A DNA stretch of 60,686 nt from Legionellales bacterium (GTDB taxonomy: Bacteria > Pseudomonadota > Gammaproteobacteria > Berkiellales > Berkiellaceae), in NCBI GenBank assembly GCA_947475765.1, contig CANJMM010000005.1, positions 1-60,686 of the forward strand. Direction: 5' to 3'. Shown here piece after piece: positions 1 to 9,890 of the stretch. A model generated the notes under the pieces. It saw nothing but the letters and a program-made list of their open reading frames with translations, was not told the origin of the DNA and did not search any database. Made by a program: the position numbers and the translations under genes. Within the stretch, counting starts at the first letter, position 1. Each line of letters begins with the position of its first letter.

Positions 1-133
1 AAGGGATAATTATATCTGGATCCCCACGTTTCGTCAGCTTCGCGTAGAGCGCTCAGCCGACTGCACATGGGGCTATTGAAGGTTGCAGCTACCGCCGCAA
101 AGAGTTAGCTACTTAGTCTTTGGTGGCTTTTTT
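1..133 (+). ncRNA. 3' part of a small RNA, possibly 6S RNA (5' end outside window)
   Basis: No convincing ORF covers this stretch, and it ends in a strong intrinsic terminator on the plus strand, so a structured transcript enters from the left edge. The segment with cgactgcacatgggg followed by ttgaaggttgcagc and ccgccgc resembles, by eye, the 3' half of enterobacterial 6S RNA (a CACAT segment, then a GGTTACAGCC-like segment, then a GC-rich stretch). A stem can form between ccccacgt (23-30) and acatgggg (65-72) with one mismatch. The 6S assignment is tentative because the 5' half is not visible. Another leader or sRNA is possible. Confidence 0.35.
94..133 (+). terminator. Rho-independent terminator
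   Basis: gccgcaaag (94-102) pairs with ctttggtggc (118-127), with one bulged base, and six T residues follow (128-133). The T run is only on the plus strand, so it ends a transcript coming from the left and not csrA, which converges on it. Confidence 0.7.
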
Positions 134-195
134 AGGCCGGGAATTGCTGTGCTTTGGGATAGATCCTCTTCGCCCTTTCTCAGATAAATTGTAAG

Positions 196-429
196 CTAGT
201 CTTCTTCTTTGTTTCCAAAGTTATCTTCATGTAGATTGGCTTCTACCGGTGAATAAGGCTCGCCTTTTTCACGTTGAATGCGTTGATAAATTTCTTCACG
301 ATGCACCGAAACTTCTTTTGGTGCATTCACCCCAATACGAACCTGATTACCTTTTACACCTAACACGGTTACGGTCACTTCATCCCCTATCATTAGGGTT
401 TCACCAACACGTCTGGTTAAAATTAACAT
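196..429 (-). CDS. csrA: Carbon storage regulator CsrA/RsmA
   Basis: Small RNA-binding dimer that binds GGA motifs in mRNA leaders and controls translation and stability. In host-associated relatives it commonly governs the switch between replicative and transmissive states. The N-terminus [16 protein letters not shown] and the internal [19 protein letters not shown] are diagnostic. At 77 residues it has an acidic C-terminal tail beyond the 61-residue E. coli protein, as seen in several Legionellales. The start is supported by an AGGAGA Shine-Dalgarno just upstream. Because that site contains GGA, autoregulation is possible but not shown. It lies downstream of lysC on the same strand, with about 100 bp between them. 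Confidence 0.97.
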   Translation of the reverse strand: MLILTRRVGETLMIGDEVTVTVLGVKGNQVRIGVNAPKEVSVHREEIYQRIQREKGEPYSPVEANLHEDNFGNKEED

Positions 430-530
430 GTACTTCTCCTGTTATTAGACAGCCCAAAATGGCAATACTGTACTGTCTATTTATATATCTCTTTTTTCCA
501 ACTTTTTCACTTCATGTTATAAGCTGGTCA

Positions 531-1790
531 TTATTCCTCAATTGGGTGGTCATGCAACTTAAACGCATCATGCAAAGCGCGAACACCTAACTCTAAATAT
601 TTTTCGTCCAAAACCACAGAGACTTTAATCTCTGAAGTTGAGATTAACTGAATGTTAATCCCCTCCTGGCCTAAAGCCTGAAACATTTTACTGGCAATCC
701 CTGCATGAGAACGCATACCAACCCCTACTAGGGTTAATTTTGCGATGGCACAATTTCCTTCCACTGTCATGCCTGTTGCTAACAAAGCGAGCATCTTGCT
801 GTTTAACAACGCCAATACCGCCTCATAATCACGACGGTGCACGGTAAAACTAAAATCGGTTTTACCTTTTACCCCCGTATTTTGTACAATCATATCGATT
901 TCGATATGAGCCTCCGCTATGGGGCCTAAAATTTGAGCTGCAATGCCTGGTTCATCTGGGACACCACGCAGTACAATTTTGGCCTCTTGGCGGTTAAAGG
1001 CAATGCCTGAAATAATCGCTTGTTCCATCATTTTTCTGCCCTCTTGGCCTTTTTGGGGCACATCCCGCACAATGAGCGTACCTGAACCTTCTTTAAAAGT
1101 AGATAATACACGCAATGGCACGTTGTATTTTCCCGCAAACTCAACTGAGCGCAGATGTAATACTTTTGCACCTTGGCTGGCCAACTCTAACATTTCTTCG
1201 AAGGTAATTCTATTGAGTTTTCTGGCATTTGGCACAATTCGAGGATCTGTTGTATAAACCCCGTCTACATCGGTGAAAATTTGGCATTCGAGTGCCTGTA
1301 ATCTGGCCGCCAAAGCAACCGCTGTTGTATCAGAGCCTCCTCGGCCCAATGTCGTGAGGTTAGCCAGCGAATCGACCCCTTGGAAACCTGCCACAACCGC
1401 AATTTGATCCTGCGTCACCGCCTCTAATAAAGCTTTGTCGCCTATTTCAAAAATTCTGGCACGCGAATAGGCATTATTTGTCACAATAGGGACTTGATGC
1501 CCTAAAAATGACTTAGCCTTACAACCTATTTTATGTAGTGCCATAGTGAGTAAAGCAACACTAATTTGTTCTCCTGTTGCCAACAAGACATCTAATTCGC
1601 GCGTACAAGGCGTTAGATTGATTTGTCTAGCAAGCTTTTCTAATCTATCCGTTTCCCCATGCATAGCTGAAACCACCACAATTAATTGATGGCCCTTTGC
1701 TTGCTGCGCTGCAATTTTTTTAGCCACCAATTCAATGCTTGCTATATTAGCAACGGAAGATCCACCATATTTTTGAACGATTAGTGCCAT
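531..1790 (-). CDS. lysC: Aspartokinase, monofunctional
   Basis: Phosphorylates L-aspartate in the first step of the lysine/diaminopimelate, threonine and methionine pathway. The kinase domain begins with the KYGGSS motif at residues 7-12 and includes the GRGGSDTTAVALA segment near residue 150. Two C-terminal ACT domains, starting around residue 265, are the usual site of allosteric feedback. The length of 419 residues fits the monofunctional alpha-type enzyme, with no homoserine dehydrogenase domain. It sits between alaS and csrA on the minus strand, a conserved gammaproteobacterial arrangement. The Shine-Dalgarno upstream is weak, so it may be cotranscribed with alaS (gap 48 bp). Confidence 0.95.
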   Translation of the reverse strand: MALIVQKYGGSSVANIASIELVAKKIAAQQAKGHQLIVVVSAMHGETDRLEKLARQINLTPCTRELDVLLATGEQISVALLTMALHKIGCKAKSFLGHQVPIVTNNAYSRARIFEIGDKALLEAVTQDQIAVVAGFQGVDSLANLTTLGRGGSDTTAVALAARLQALECQIFTDVDGVYTTDPRIVPNARKLNRITFEEMLELASQGAKVLHLRSVEFAGKYNVPLRVLSTFKEGSGTLIVRDVPQKGQEGRKMMEQAIISGIAFNRQEAKIVLRGVPDEPGIAAQILGPIAEAHIEIDMIVQNTGVKGKTDFSFTVHRRDYEAVLALLNSKMLALLATGMTVEGNCAIAKLTLVGVGMRSHAGIASKMFQALGQEGINIQLISTSEIKVSVVLDEKYLELGVRALHDAFKLHDHPIEE

Positions 1791-1838
1791 AACAACTTTT
1801 TAAAAATCAAAACAAAGGCATAGGATTCTATCAAAGAA

Positions 1839-4478
1839 TTAAGCACCTGGCGACAATAATTTTTGCAAAACCCAAGCATATACAGATTCTAAGGCTTGAT
1901 TTAAGCCAGCTAGATTATCTCCTCCTGCTTGGGCAAAATCGGGCCGACCACCGCCTTTCCCCCCTACCTGAGAAGATATAAAGTTAGCCAACTCCCCTGC
2001 ATGGATTTTAGTCACTAAATCTTTGGTTACCCCCACCATCAAGATAATTTTGTTCTCTTGTTGTACTGCCAATACCACCACGCCAGTGCCCAATTTATTT
2101 TTAAGATCATCTATAGATGTTCTAAGTGTTTTGGCATCGAACCCTATAGGCAACTGCTGTGAGAGCACTTGAATGCCCTCAATGATTTTGGCTTGTGTTG
2201 CATAATCTTTTGCTTGATTACTTACCCATTGTTGTTTTAATTTTTCATTTTCTTTTTCGAGTTTACGTAACTGATCTAAGGCTTGCGTTATTTTTTGACT
2301 AACTTGAGCTCTGTCTGTTTTAAATAAGCCAGATAAAGACCCTAATATTTTCTCATCTTCTTGAAAGCGCGCTAAGGCCTTTTTTCCCGTAATGGCTTCA
2401 ATACGACGAATGCCAGATGCCACGCCTATTTCTGAAATAATTTTCATCAGGCCAATATCGCCTGTTCTGGCAGTATGCGTGCCCCCACATAATTCAACTG
2501 AAAATTCTCCGCCCATTTTTAATACCCGAACGGTGTCCCCATATTTTTCCCCAAATAGGGCCATGGCGCCTGACTTTAAGGCTTCTTCTGTTGGCATTAA
2601 CGTCACTTCAGCCGCCGAATTTTCTATGATTTTTTGATTGACGGTATTTTCCACCTGTATGATTTCTTCTGCTGTTAAGGCTGAAAAATGTGAAAAATCA
2701 AAACGTAATCTATCCGGGTCGACTAACGAACCCTTTTGTTTCACCTGTTCGCCTAAAATATTTCTTAATGCCGCATGTAATAAATGCGTTGCAGAATGAT
2801 TTGACATGGTGGCCAAACGCTTATTTTTGTCCACTTCGGAAAGAATTTTGTGGCCCACCATGAGCTTGCCTGATAAGCATTGCACCGTGTGTACAATGGC
2901 TTGATTGATTTTTTGGGTATCTAATACCTGACAGGTAACTTGATCGGACTTGAATACACCCTGATCGCCTACTTGTCCTCCTGATTCGGCATAAAATGGC
3001 GTCTGATCTAAGACTACCTGAACCAGTTGATTGGGCTTATTTGGATTAAAAACATACTCAGACTGTTCTTGAGCCTCTACTAAAATACGTTGGATTATCG
3101 ATGTGGTTCTGAATGCATGATACCCCACAAATTTGGTTTGGTCTTGTAAGCTTAATTGGCTTCCGTAATCTACCCCAAATTGACTAGCCGATCGCGCTCT
3201 GTCTCTTTGCGCATTCATGGCTTGTTCAAAACCCAAGGCATCTACGCTAAAATTTCTTTCTCTGGCAATATCATTGGTTAAATCTAGGGGAAAACCATAG
3301 GTGTCATATAATTTAAAGGCTAATTCCCCAGGGATAATCTCATCTGAAATATGCTGTAAAGCCGTATCTAAAATTCTTAAGCCTTGCTCTAAAGTTTTAT
3401 TAAACTGCTCTTCTTCTTGACGTAATATTTTTTCAACTTGGGCCTGATGCAGGGTTAACTCAGGATAAGCCTCCCCCATAAGGCGCACTAAAGGCGCCAC
3501 TAATTGATAGAAAAAAGGCTCGCCCGCACCACATTTATGTCCATGTCGTATGGCACGCCGAATAATGCGCCTTAACACATAGCCTCTTCCTTCATTACTG
3601 GGATACACCCCATCGACCACTAAAAAAGAACAAGCTCGAATATGATCTGCTATGACTCTTAAGGATTGAACGATTTTTTTATTGTCAGAATCGACACCCA
3701 ATATTTTACTGGCATGATGAATAAGCGTATGAAATAAATCAATTTCATAATTATTATGCACCCCCTGTAATACTGCCGCCAAACGCTCTATGCCCATACC
3801 CGTATCTACAGATGGCTTAGGCAAAGCATGTAATTGACCATCTTGGGTACGATTATATTGCATGAAAACCAAGTTCCAAATTTCAATATATCTGTCACCC
3901 GATTGTTCAGGAGAACCAGGAGGCCCTCCCCAAACTTCTGGACCATGATCGAAGAAAATTTCACTACAAGGGCCACAAGGACCGGTATCACCCATAGACC
4001 AAAAATTATCTTCTTCTCCACAATAAGATACTCTATCGGGAGATACGCCTATTTCTTTGATCCAAATATCAGCAGCTTCGTGATCGGTTTTATAAACACT
4101 CACCCATAATTTTTCTTTGGGTATGCCAAATTCTTTTGTTAATAAATGCCAGGCAAACTGAATGGCCTCACGTTTAAAATAATCGCCAAAACTAAAATTA
4201 CCCAACATTTCAAAAAAAGTATGATGCCTTGCGGTATACCCCACATTTTCTAAATCATTATGTTTTCCACCCGCTCTCACACAACGCTGTGCACTGGCCG
4301 CTCGAGTATAAGGCCGTTTGTCTTGCCCCAAAAAAACATCTTTAAATTGATTCATGCCTGCGTTAGTAAATAATAACGTCTCATCGCCATGTGGCACTAA
4401 ACTACTACTAGAGACAATAGCATGCTGGTTTTGCGAAAAATAATCTAAGAATTTTTTACGAATGGTTTCAACTTTCAT
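1839..4478 (-). CDS. alaS: Alanyl-tRNA synthetase
   Basis: Charges tRNA-Ala and edits mischarged Ser/Gly. The class II catalytic core is at the N-terminus (LFTNAGMNQFKD and ARHHTFFEMLGNFSFGDYF). The editing domain carries the HSATHLLHAALR zinc/editing motif, followed by CGGTHTARTGDIG, and a C-terminal C-Ala domain rich in coiled coil is present. Its 879 residues match the family's usual size. The start overlaps the end of recX by 11 bp, so the two are probably translationally coupled. No anomalies were seen. Confidence 0.97.
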   Translation of the reverse strand: MKVETIRKKFLDYFSQNQHAIVSSSSLVPHGDETLLFTNAGMNQFKDVFLGQDKRPYTRAASAQRCVRAGGKHNDLENVGYTARHHTFFEMLGNFSFGDYFKREAIQFAWHLLTKEFGIPKEKLWVSVYKTDHEAADIWIKEIGVSPDRVSYCGEEDNFWSMGDTGPCGPCSEIFFDHGPEVWGGPPGSPEQSGDRYIEIWNLVFMQYNRTQDGQLHALPKPSVDTGMGIERLAAVLQGVHNNYEIDLFHTLIHHASKILGVDSDNKKIVQSLRVIADHIRACSFLVVDGVYPSNEGRGYVLRRIIRRAIRHGHKCGAGEPFFYQLVAPLVRLMGEAYPELTLHQAQVEKILRQEEEQFNKTLEQGLRILDTALQHISDEIIPGELAFKLYDTYGFPLDLTNDIARERNFSVDALGFEQAMNAQRDRARSASQFGVDYGSQLSLQDQTKFVGYHAFRTTSIIQRILVEAQEQSEYVFNPNKPNQLVQVVLDQTPFYAESGGQVGDQGVFKSDQVTCQVLDTQKINQAIVHTVQCLSGKLMVGHKILSEVDKNKRLATMSNHSATHLLHAALRNILGEQVKQKGSLVDPDRLRFDFSHFSALTAEEIIQVENTVNQKIIENSAAEVTLMPTEEALKSGAMALFGEKYGDTVRVLKMGGEFSVELCGGTHTARTGDIGLMKIISEIGVASGIRRIEAITGKKALARFQEDEKILGSLSGLFKTDRAQVSQKITQALDQLRKLEKENEKLKQQWVSNQAKDYATQAKIIEGIQVLSQQLPIGFDAKTLRTSIDDLKNKLGTGVVVLAVQQENKIILMVGVTKDLVTKIHAGELANFISSQVGGKGGGRPDFAQAGGDNLAGLNQALESVYAWVLQKLLSPGA

Positions 4479-5016
4479 CTATTATATAACCTTGATTGCA
4501 ATTAACATTAGGGTTAGCATGCGCATTTTTTTTTAATGCTTGCTTAATTTGCTCTACCGTATAGCCCTTACTTTGTAAGAAATTGGCTTTTTTTGGCCAA
4601 ATAACGGGTTTATTGTCGGTAAATTTTTTAGTTAACACTTGATGGGCCAGCGCAACCCAATCTGCTTCCTGCCACGCCTCACAATCTTCTAAATAAGTAT
4701 GAATTTGGGTTTCTGTTAAGCCCTTTTGGCTTAATTCATACAGAATTTTCACTGGCCCTATTTTTTGGGTGATTTTAGTGCGTGCAAAAGCATGCGCAAA
4801 TCTTTTTTCTGATAGCCATCCTGCTTCCGTTATTTTTATAATAATATGGCTAATAATTATATCTATATTATTATCTTGAGATAACTCGCCAGATAATACG
4901 CTTTTTAAAGTTAAGCTTTTATACTTTTGAGTTAATTTCGTGGTTAATTGAAAGGCCGTTTGTTCACCACGCGCCAATAATCTAATCGCATAATTATAAA
5001 GTGTTTTTTCTAGCAT
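4468..5016 (-). CDS. recX: Regulatory protein RecX
   Basis: Modulator that caps or inhibits RecA filaments. The N-terminal YAIRLLARGEQTAFQLTTKL matches the RecX signature (usually a LLARREHS-like helix-turn motif), and the tandem helical repeats typical of RecX continue through KRFAHAFARTKI and the C-terminal KANFLQSKGYTVEQIKQAL. It lies directly downstream of recA, as in most gammaproteobacteria, separated by an inverted repeat, and it overlaps alaS. Its length of 182 residues is near the family norm of 150-170. Confidence 0.9.
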   Translation of the reverse strand: MLEKTLYNYAIRLLARGEQTAFQLTTKLTQKYKSLTLKSVLSGELSQDNNIDIIISHIIIKITEAGWLSEKRFAHAFARTKITQKIGPVKILYELSQKGLTETQIHTYLEDCEAWQEADWVALAHQVLTKKFTDNKPVIWPKKANFLQSKGYTVEQIKQALKKNAHANPNVNCNQGYIIDES

Positions 5017-5028
5017 CCAGCCCCCGCT

Positions 5029-5079
5029 TAACCCTCTTTGATTTTAACTCTTTCATTTTAAGCTAAAAAAAGAGGGTTA
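5029..5079 (-). promoter_or_regulatory. Inverted repeat between recA and recX (possible attenuator)
   Basis: Perfect 11-bp arms, taaccctcttt (5029-5039) and aaagagggtta (5069-5079), flank a 29-nt A/T-rich loop 10 bp after the recA stop. A recA-recX read-through terminator is known in E. coli, which makes a similar role plausible. There is no T run after the 3' arm on the minus strand, so this may be an mRNA-stability hairpin instead. Confidence 0.4.
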
Positions 5080-5089
5080 ATTTGCTGTT

Positions 5090-6157
5090 TTATATTTCTA
5101 GTTCTTCTACCATTTCTTCTTCTATGGCTTTATTTTTATTGGCCCCTGCTCTACTCGCCTTTCTGGCATCTTCTATAAAATGCTGACGAATTTTCGCTTC
5201 AAGCTCAGCTGTCAGGGTGGGGTTATCTTTTAAAAATTGACGGGCATTTTCTTTGCCTTGACCAATTTTTTGACCATTGCACGCATACCAGGCGCCTGAT
5301 TTGTCCATTAGGCCTAAAGTGACCGCAAAATCGATGATTTCACCCATTTTACAAATACCTTCGCTATAAATAATTTCAAATTCAGCTTGCCTAAAAGGAG
5401 GCGCCACTTTATTTTTAACCACTTTTACTCGAGTTTCATTGCCTAAAATTTCATCGCCTTTTTTTACTGCCCCGGTACGTCTAATATCTAAGCGAACCGA
5501 TGCATAAAATTTAAGCGCATTTCCCCCAGTGGTGGTTTCAGGATTGCCAAACATCACGCCAATTTTCATTCGAATTTGGTTAATAAATACCACCAAGGTA
5601 TTAGAACGCTTAATATTGCCTGTTAATTTACGTAATGCTTGAGACATTAAACGTGCTTGCAAGCCCATGTGCTGATCGCCCATTTCGCCTTCTATTTCTG
5701 CTTTGGGGGTTAATGCTGCAACGGAATCGACAATAATTAAATCGACGGCGCCAGAACGCACTAACATATCGGCAATTTCTAGTGCTTGTTCACCTGTATC
5801 TGGCTGAGATACTAATAATTCTTTGACGTTTACGCCTAATTTTTCGGCATAAATGGGATCGAGTGCATGCTCCGCATCAATAAAAGCTGCTGTACCCCCC
5901 TTTTTTTGACATTCTGCGACCACATGTAACGTTAAGGTTGTTTTACCTGAAGATTCGGGTCCAAAAATTTCGGCAATACGGCCTTTAGGCAAACCACCTA
6001 TGCCTAAAGCAATGTCTAAACCCAGTGAGCCAGTTGAAATAGCTTCGATTTCAGGCATAACACTATCATCGCCTAAACGCATCACCGAGCCTTTGCCAAA
6101 CTGTTTATCAATTTGTGAGAGCGCTGCAGTCAACGCTTTTTTTCTGTTATCATCCAT
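5090..6157 (-). CDS. recA: Recombinase RecA
   Basis: DNA strand-exchange ATPase for homologous recombination and repair. The N-terminus [18 protein letters not shown] aligns with known RecA starts. The frame stays open for 10 more codons upstream, but the ATG at 6157 is preferred because it matches family length (355 residues) and has a GGGG Shine-Dalgarno. Walker A is GPESSGKTT, and the L1/L2 loop regions [19 protein letters not shown] and [20 protein letters not shown] are intact. The C-terminus is acidic. It is divergent from mutS across a 77-bp gap. I saw no CTGT-N8-ACAG LexA-type operator in that gap. Confidence 0.97.
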   Translation of the reverse strand: MDDNRKKALTAALSQIDKQFGKGSVMRLGDDSVMPEIEAISTGSLGLDIALGIGGLPKGRIAEIFGPESSGKTTLTLHVVAECQKKGGTAAFIDAEHALDPIYAEKLGVNVKELLVSQPDTGEQALEIADMLVRSGAVDLIIVDSVAALTPKAEIEGEMGDQHMGLQARLMSQALRKLTGNIKRSNTLVVFINQIRMKIGVMFGNPETTTGGNALKFYASVRLDIRRTGAVKKGDEILGNETRVKVVKNKVAPPFRQAEFEIIYSEGICKMGEIIDFAVTLGLMDKSGAWYACNGQKIGQGKENARQFLKDNPTLTAELEAKIRQHFIEDARKASRAGANKNKAIEEEMVEELEI

Positions 6158-6234
6158 CAAGATTTCCCCATTTTTTAAAATAAGCAATTCAACAAAATAG
6201 TAAATTGTCCCGCTATAAACTAGGTTAGCAGAAA

Positions 6235-8853
6235 ATGAATACGCAACATACCCCGATGATGCAACAATATTTGAATATTAAAGCGCATCATTCTCAGCAT
6301 TTGGTTTTTTATCGAATGGGGGATTTTTATGAATTATTTTACGATGATGCGAAAAAAGCAGCTAAATTACTTAATATTACGTTAACCGCCAGAGGTCAAT
6401 CTGGTGGCCATCCTATTCCTATGGCGGGCATTCCCTATCATGCTGCTGATGGCTATCTGGCTAAATTAGTTAAATTAGGCGAATCCATTGCGATTTGCGA
6501 ACAAATCAGCGATCCTGCTACCACTAAAGGCCTCCTGGAGAGACAGGTTGTCCGCATCATTACGCCTGGTACTTTAACAGATGATGCCTTATTAGACTCA
6601 AAGCAAGAAAACTTAATTTGTTGTCTTTATTTTCATCAAGAACAGTTTGGTTTAAGCACACTTGAGCTGAGCACGGGACGTTTTGTGCTGTCTCAAGGCA
6701 TAAGCCGTGCTCAGTTATTAAGCGAAGTTGAACGGCTCCAACCTAAAGAACTCTTGCTTAATCCTCTTCCTGAAGACTTATATCGACAAATTAAACACTT
6801 ATTAAGTCAATCGGCTATTTTGGTTCAGCAAGCCTGGGATTTTGATTTACCCAGTGCTACGCGAGACTTATGCGAATTCTTTAAGTTAAAAAGCTTAAGT
6901 GTTTTTCAATGCCAAGATTTACCCAAAGCCATCGCCAGCGCAGGCTGTTTATTACGCTATGTTCAAGAAACCCAAAAAGCCTCACTCGCTCATCTTAGCC
7001 AGCTGCATGTTGAACGCCCAGAAGAAAATTTATATCTCGATGCACACACTCGCCGTCATCTTGAACTGTGTCAAAACCAACAAGGCGGAAAAAATCATAC
7101 CGTATTAAGCATACTAGATAAAACATTAACCCCCATGGGGGGGCGTTTGTTATCCCGTTGGCTTAATCAACCTACTCGAGATCATGCTTTATTGCTTGAA
7201 CGACAACTTGCACTTGGCTATTTTATAGCCCAAAAATTAATTGCGCCTAGTCGCTTATTATTAAAAGAAATAGGCGATATTGAACGTATTTTAACGCGCG
7301 TCGTTTTAAAATCAGCACGACCTGCCGATTTATTAAAATTGGCTAAAACCCTTCAAATGCTACCCAGATTAAGTCAATTAGCAGGAGTGCTCTCTGATTC
7401 TTGTCATGATGCTATACACACCCTACTAACGACATTAGATCTCCATACTGTCTTAACCGATTATTTAAGCGCTGCCATTGATGAAAATCCTGCTGCCTTA
7501 ATCAAAGACGGACAAGTGATTAAAAAAGGCTTTGATGCAGAACTCGACACTCTAAGAGACATTAGTGTTAATACAGAAGTACAATTGGCCAATTTTCAAA
7601 CCAAAGAAATTAAACGCACCCAAATTTCCACCCTAAAAATCGGCTATAATCATGTGCATGGCTTTTATATTGAAATTAGCCGTGCCCAAGCAAAAAATGC
7701 GCCTGCAGATTATATTCGAAGACAAACGCTCAAAAATGCTGAGCGTTTTATTAGCCCTGAGCTAAAAACTTTTGAAGATAAAATATTATCGAGTCAAGAT
7801 CGTGCCTTGCAACGTGAAAAAATATTATATGATCAAATTTTAGATTTTATTTTACTCGAATTAAAAGCCTTACAAAAAACAGCCTCACATCTGGCCCATC
7901 TTGATGTTTATGCGAGCCTAGCTTATGTTGCTGAAACGCAAAATTGGGTAAAGCCTATTTTAGTAAGTACAGAGAACAAAATAAAAATTACCAAAGGCCG
8001 ACATGCGATTCTTGAGCCTTTATTAGGCGATAAATTTATTCCCAATGATTTAAGCTTAAATAACGAACACTGTTTATGGATGATAACCGGCCCAAATATG
8101 GGCGGGAAATCTACTTTTATGCGACAAACTGCGCTTATTGTTTTACTCACCTATATTGGCAGTTATGTTCCCGCTGAATCGGCCACAGTGGGGCCAATTG
8201 ACCGCATTTTTACCCGTATTGGGGCACAAGATGAATTGGCGCAAGGTCAATCGACTTTTATGGTGGAAATGACCGAAGCGGCCACTATTTTACGTTATGC
8301 AACCCCAAACAGTTTGGTGCTGATGGATGAAATTGGACGAGGAACCAGCACCTATGATGGCCTTGCTTTAGCTTGGGCTATCTTAAGTCATCTGGCAGAA
8401 AAAATAGGCTGTTATACTTTATTTTCAACCCATTATTTTGAACTCACTGAAGTGGTCAATCAACTGCCACATGCTCAAAATGTGCATCTTGATGCCAAAG
8501 AATATCAAGAAGCATTAGTGTTTTTACATAAAGTCGAACCCGGACCGGCCAACAAAAGTTATGGCTTACAAGTAGCCAAACTCGCTGGTGTCCCCTTAGA
8601 AATGATACATCATGCTCAAACTATTTTAGATCAATTAGAATCTCATACGCTACAAAGTAAAGCTACTAAAAATAATTCTATCGCGATAATCGAGCAAAAA
8701 ATAGTTAGTGAGATAAAAAAAATTGACTTAAATCATCTTAGTCCTAAACAAGCCTTAGATTTTATTTATGAACTTAAAAAAATAAGTGATACTGTAACGA
8801 TAAAAGAAATAGAAACCAAAAAAACAAAAAAGGAATGCCTGGTTAATGACTGA
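6235..8853 (+). CDS. mutS: DNA mismatch repair protein MutS
   Basis: Mismatch-recognition ATPase. The N-terminal domain carries the GDFYELF motif (Phe-X-Glu wedge that contacts mispaired bases) around residues 29-35. Connector, lever and clamp domains follow, and the ATPase has Walker [10 protein letters not shown] at about residue 619 and Walker [17 protein letters not shown] at about residue 695. The C-terminal dimerisation tail is present but Lys-rich. At 872 residues it is close to E. coli MutS (853). It overlaps the following deaminase gene by 8 bp, implying cotranscription. Divergent recA lies upstream. Confidence 0.97.
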   Translation: MNTQHTPMMQQYLNIKAHHSQHLVFYRMGDFYELFYDDAKKAAKLLNITLTARGQSGGHPIPMAGIPYHAADGYLAKLVKLGESIAICEQISDPATTKGLLERQVVRIITPGTLTDDALLDSKQENLICCLYFHQEQFGLSTLELSTGRFVLSQGISRAQLLSEVERLQPKELLLNPLPEDLYRQIKHLLSQSAILVQQAWDFDLPSATRDLCEFFKLKSLSVFQCQDLPKAIASAGCLLRYVQETQKASLAHLSQLHVERPEENLYLDAHTRRHLELCQNQQGGKNHTVLSILDKTLTPMGGRLLSRWLNQPTRDHALLLERQLALGYFIAQKLIAPSRLLLKEIGDIERILTRVVLKSARPADLLKLAKTLQMLPRLSQLAGVLSDSCHDAIHTLLTTLDLHTVLTDYLSAAIDENPAALIKDGQVIKKGFDAELDTLRDISVNTEVQLANFQTKEIKRTQISTLKIGYNHVHGFYIEISRAQAKNAPADYIRRQTLKNAERFISPELKTFEDKILSSQDRALQREKILYDQILDFILLELKALQKTASHLAHLDVYASLAYVAETQNWVKPILVSTENKIKITKGRHAILEPLLGDKFIPNDLSLNNEHCLWMITGPNMGGKSTFMRQTALIVLLTYIGSYVPAESATVGPIDRIFTRIGAQDELAQGQSTFMVEMTEAATILRYATPNSLVLMDEIGRGTSTYDGLALAWAILSHLAEKIGCYTLFSTHYFELTEVVNQLPHAQNVHLDAKEYQEALVFLHKVEPGPANKSYGLQVAKLAGVPLEMIHHAQTILDQLESHTLQSKATKNNSIAIIEQKIVSEIKKIDLNHLSPKQALDFIYELKKISDTVTIKEIETKKTKKECLVND

Positions 8854-9877
8854 CTTATCTAATTTAGTAAAAAAACTACCTAAAGCTGAGTTACACATAC
8901 ATATTGAAGGAACATTAGAACCTGAATTGTTACTTACCTTAGCAAAAAAAAATAAAATTGATATCCCTTATCAATCTGTCAATGAAATAAAACAAGCCTA
9001 TCAATTTAGAAATTTAGAGTCTTTTTTGGCCTTGTATTATCAAGGCACCAATGTCTTACTACACCAAACTGATTTTTATCATCTGACCATTGCTTATTTT
9101 GAGCGCGTTGCTCAAGATCATGTACGACATGTTGAACTCTCTTTCGACCCTCAAGCCCATGTTTCTCGTGGTGTGCCGTTTAGCTGCATCATAGAAGGCA
9201 TATTACAAGGCATGGAAGAAGCGCGTGATAGGCTAAACATTACCTCTAAATTAATTTTATGTTTTTTACGTCATCTATCGGAAGATAGAGCCATTGACAT
9301 GCTCAAAATGGCTTTACCCTACCGAAATTATATTACCGCTATTGGCTTAGATTCTACTGAAAAAGATATTCCCCCTAAATATTTTGAGCGTGTTTTTACA
9401 CAAGCTAGGTTGGCAGGTTTTTTAACCGTTGCCCATGCGGGAGAAGAAGGTCCTGCCAGTTATATTCGACAAGCGGTTGAATTATTAAAAGTACGTCGTA
9501 TCGATCATGGCATACGATGCACTGAAGACCCCGACTTGGTCGAAAAACTGATTGCACTAAAAATACCTTTGACTATTTGTCCTATCTCTAATATTAAGCT
9601 TAAAATCTTCTCGAAAATGACGGACCATAATATTCGAGCATTATACGACAGAGGGTTATTTGTCACGATTAATTCAGATGATCCTGCGTATTTTGGTGGG
9701 TATATTAATGATAATTTTATGCAACTCATTGAGCATTTAAATTTTCAAGCTTCAGAGATTATTCAGCTCTGCAAAAATAGTTTTATGGCGAGTTTTTTAG
9801 ACCCTAGCACCAAAGAAAGCTACGTCAAGCTCATTGACCAAATTGCCCAAACAGAAATGGGGCTACAACCTGCCTAA
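8846..9877 (+). CDS. Adenine/adenosine deaminase (adenine deaminase type 2 subgroup likely)
   Basis: Metal-dependent amidohydrolase of purine salvage. Zinc-ligand motif HIHIEG is at residues 17-22. HAGEEGP, RIDHG and [15 protein letters not shown] complete the active site. The [10 protein letters not shown] form and N-terminal [19 protein letters not shown] are typical of the bacterial/fungal adenine deaminases once annotated as adenosine deaminases. Substrate choice, adenine or adenosine, cannot be settled by reading. The 343-residue length is standard. The start overlaps the mutS stop by 8 bp. Confidence 0.88.
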   Translation: MTDLSNLVKKLPKAELHIHIEGTLEPELLLTLAKKNKIDIPYQSVNEIKQAYQFRNLESFLALYYQGTNVLLHQTDFYHLTIAYFERVAQDHVRHVELSFDPQAHVSRGVPFSCIIEGILQGMEEARDRLNITSKLILCFLRHLSEDRAIDMLKMALPYRNYITAIGLDSTEKDIPPKYFERVFTQARLAGFLTVAHAGEEGPASYIRQAVELLKVRRIDHGIRCTEDPDLVEKLIALKIPLTICPISNIKLKIFSKMTDHNIRALYDRGLFVTINSDDPAYFGGYINDNFMQLIEHLNFQASEIIQLCKNSFMASFLDPSTKESYVKLIDQIAQTEMGLQPA

Positions 9878-9890
9878 TTTATAGATTTAT

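Noticed and set aside
1-195. tRNA gene at the left edge
   Set aside because: No cloverleaf, no T-loop consensus and no CCA end on either strand.
249-590. Plus-strand frame over csrA, and many similar frames opposite real genes across the window
   Set aside because: They lie antisense to well-supported genes and have no family resemblance.
6158-6187. Longer recA start 10 codons upstream
   Set aside because: The added residues have no counterpart in RecA proteins, and the ATG at 6157 matches family length.
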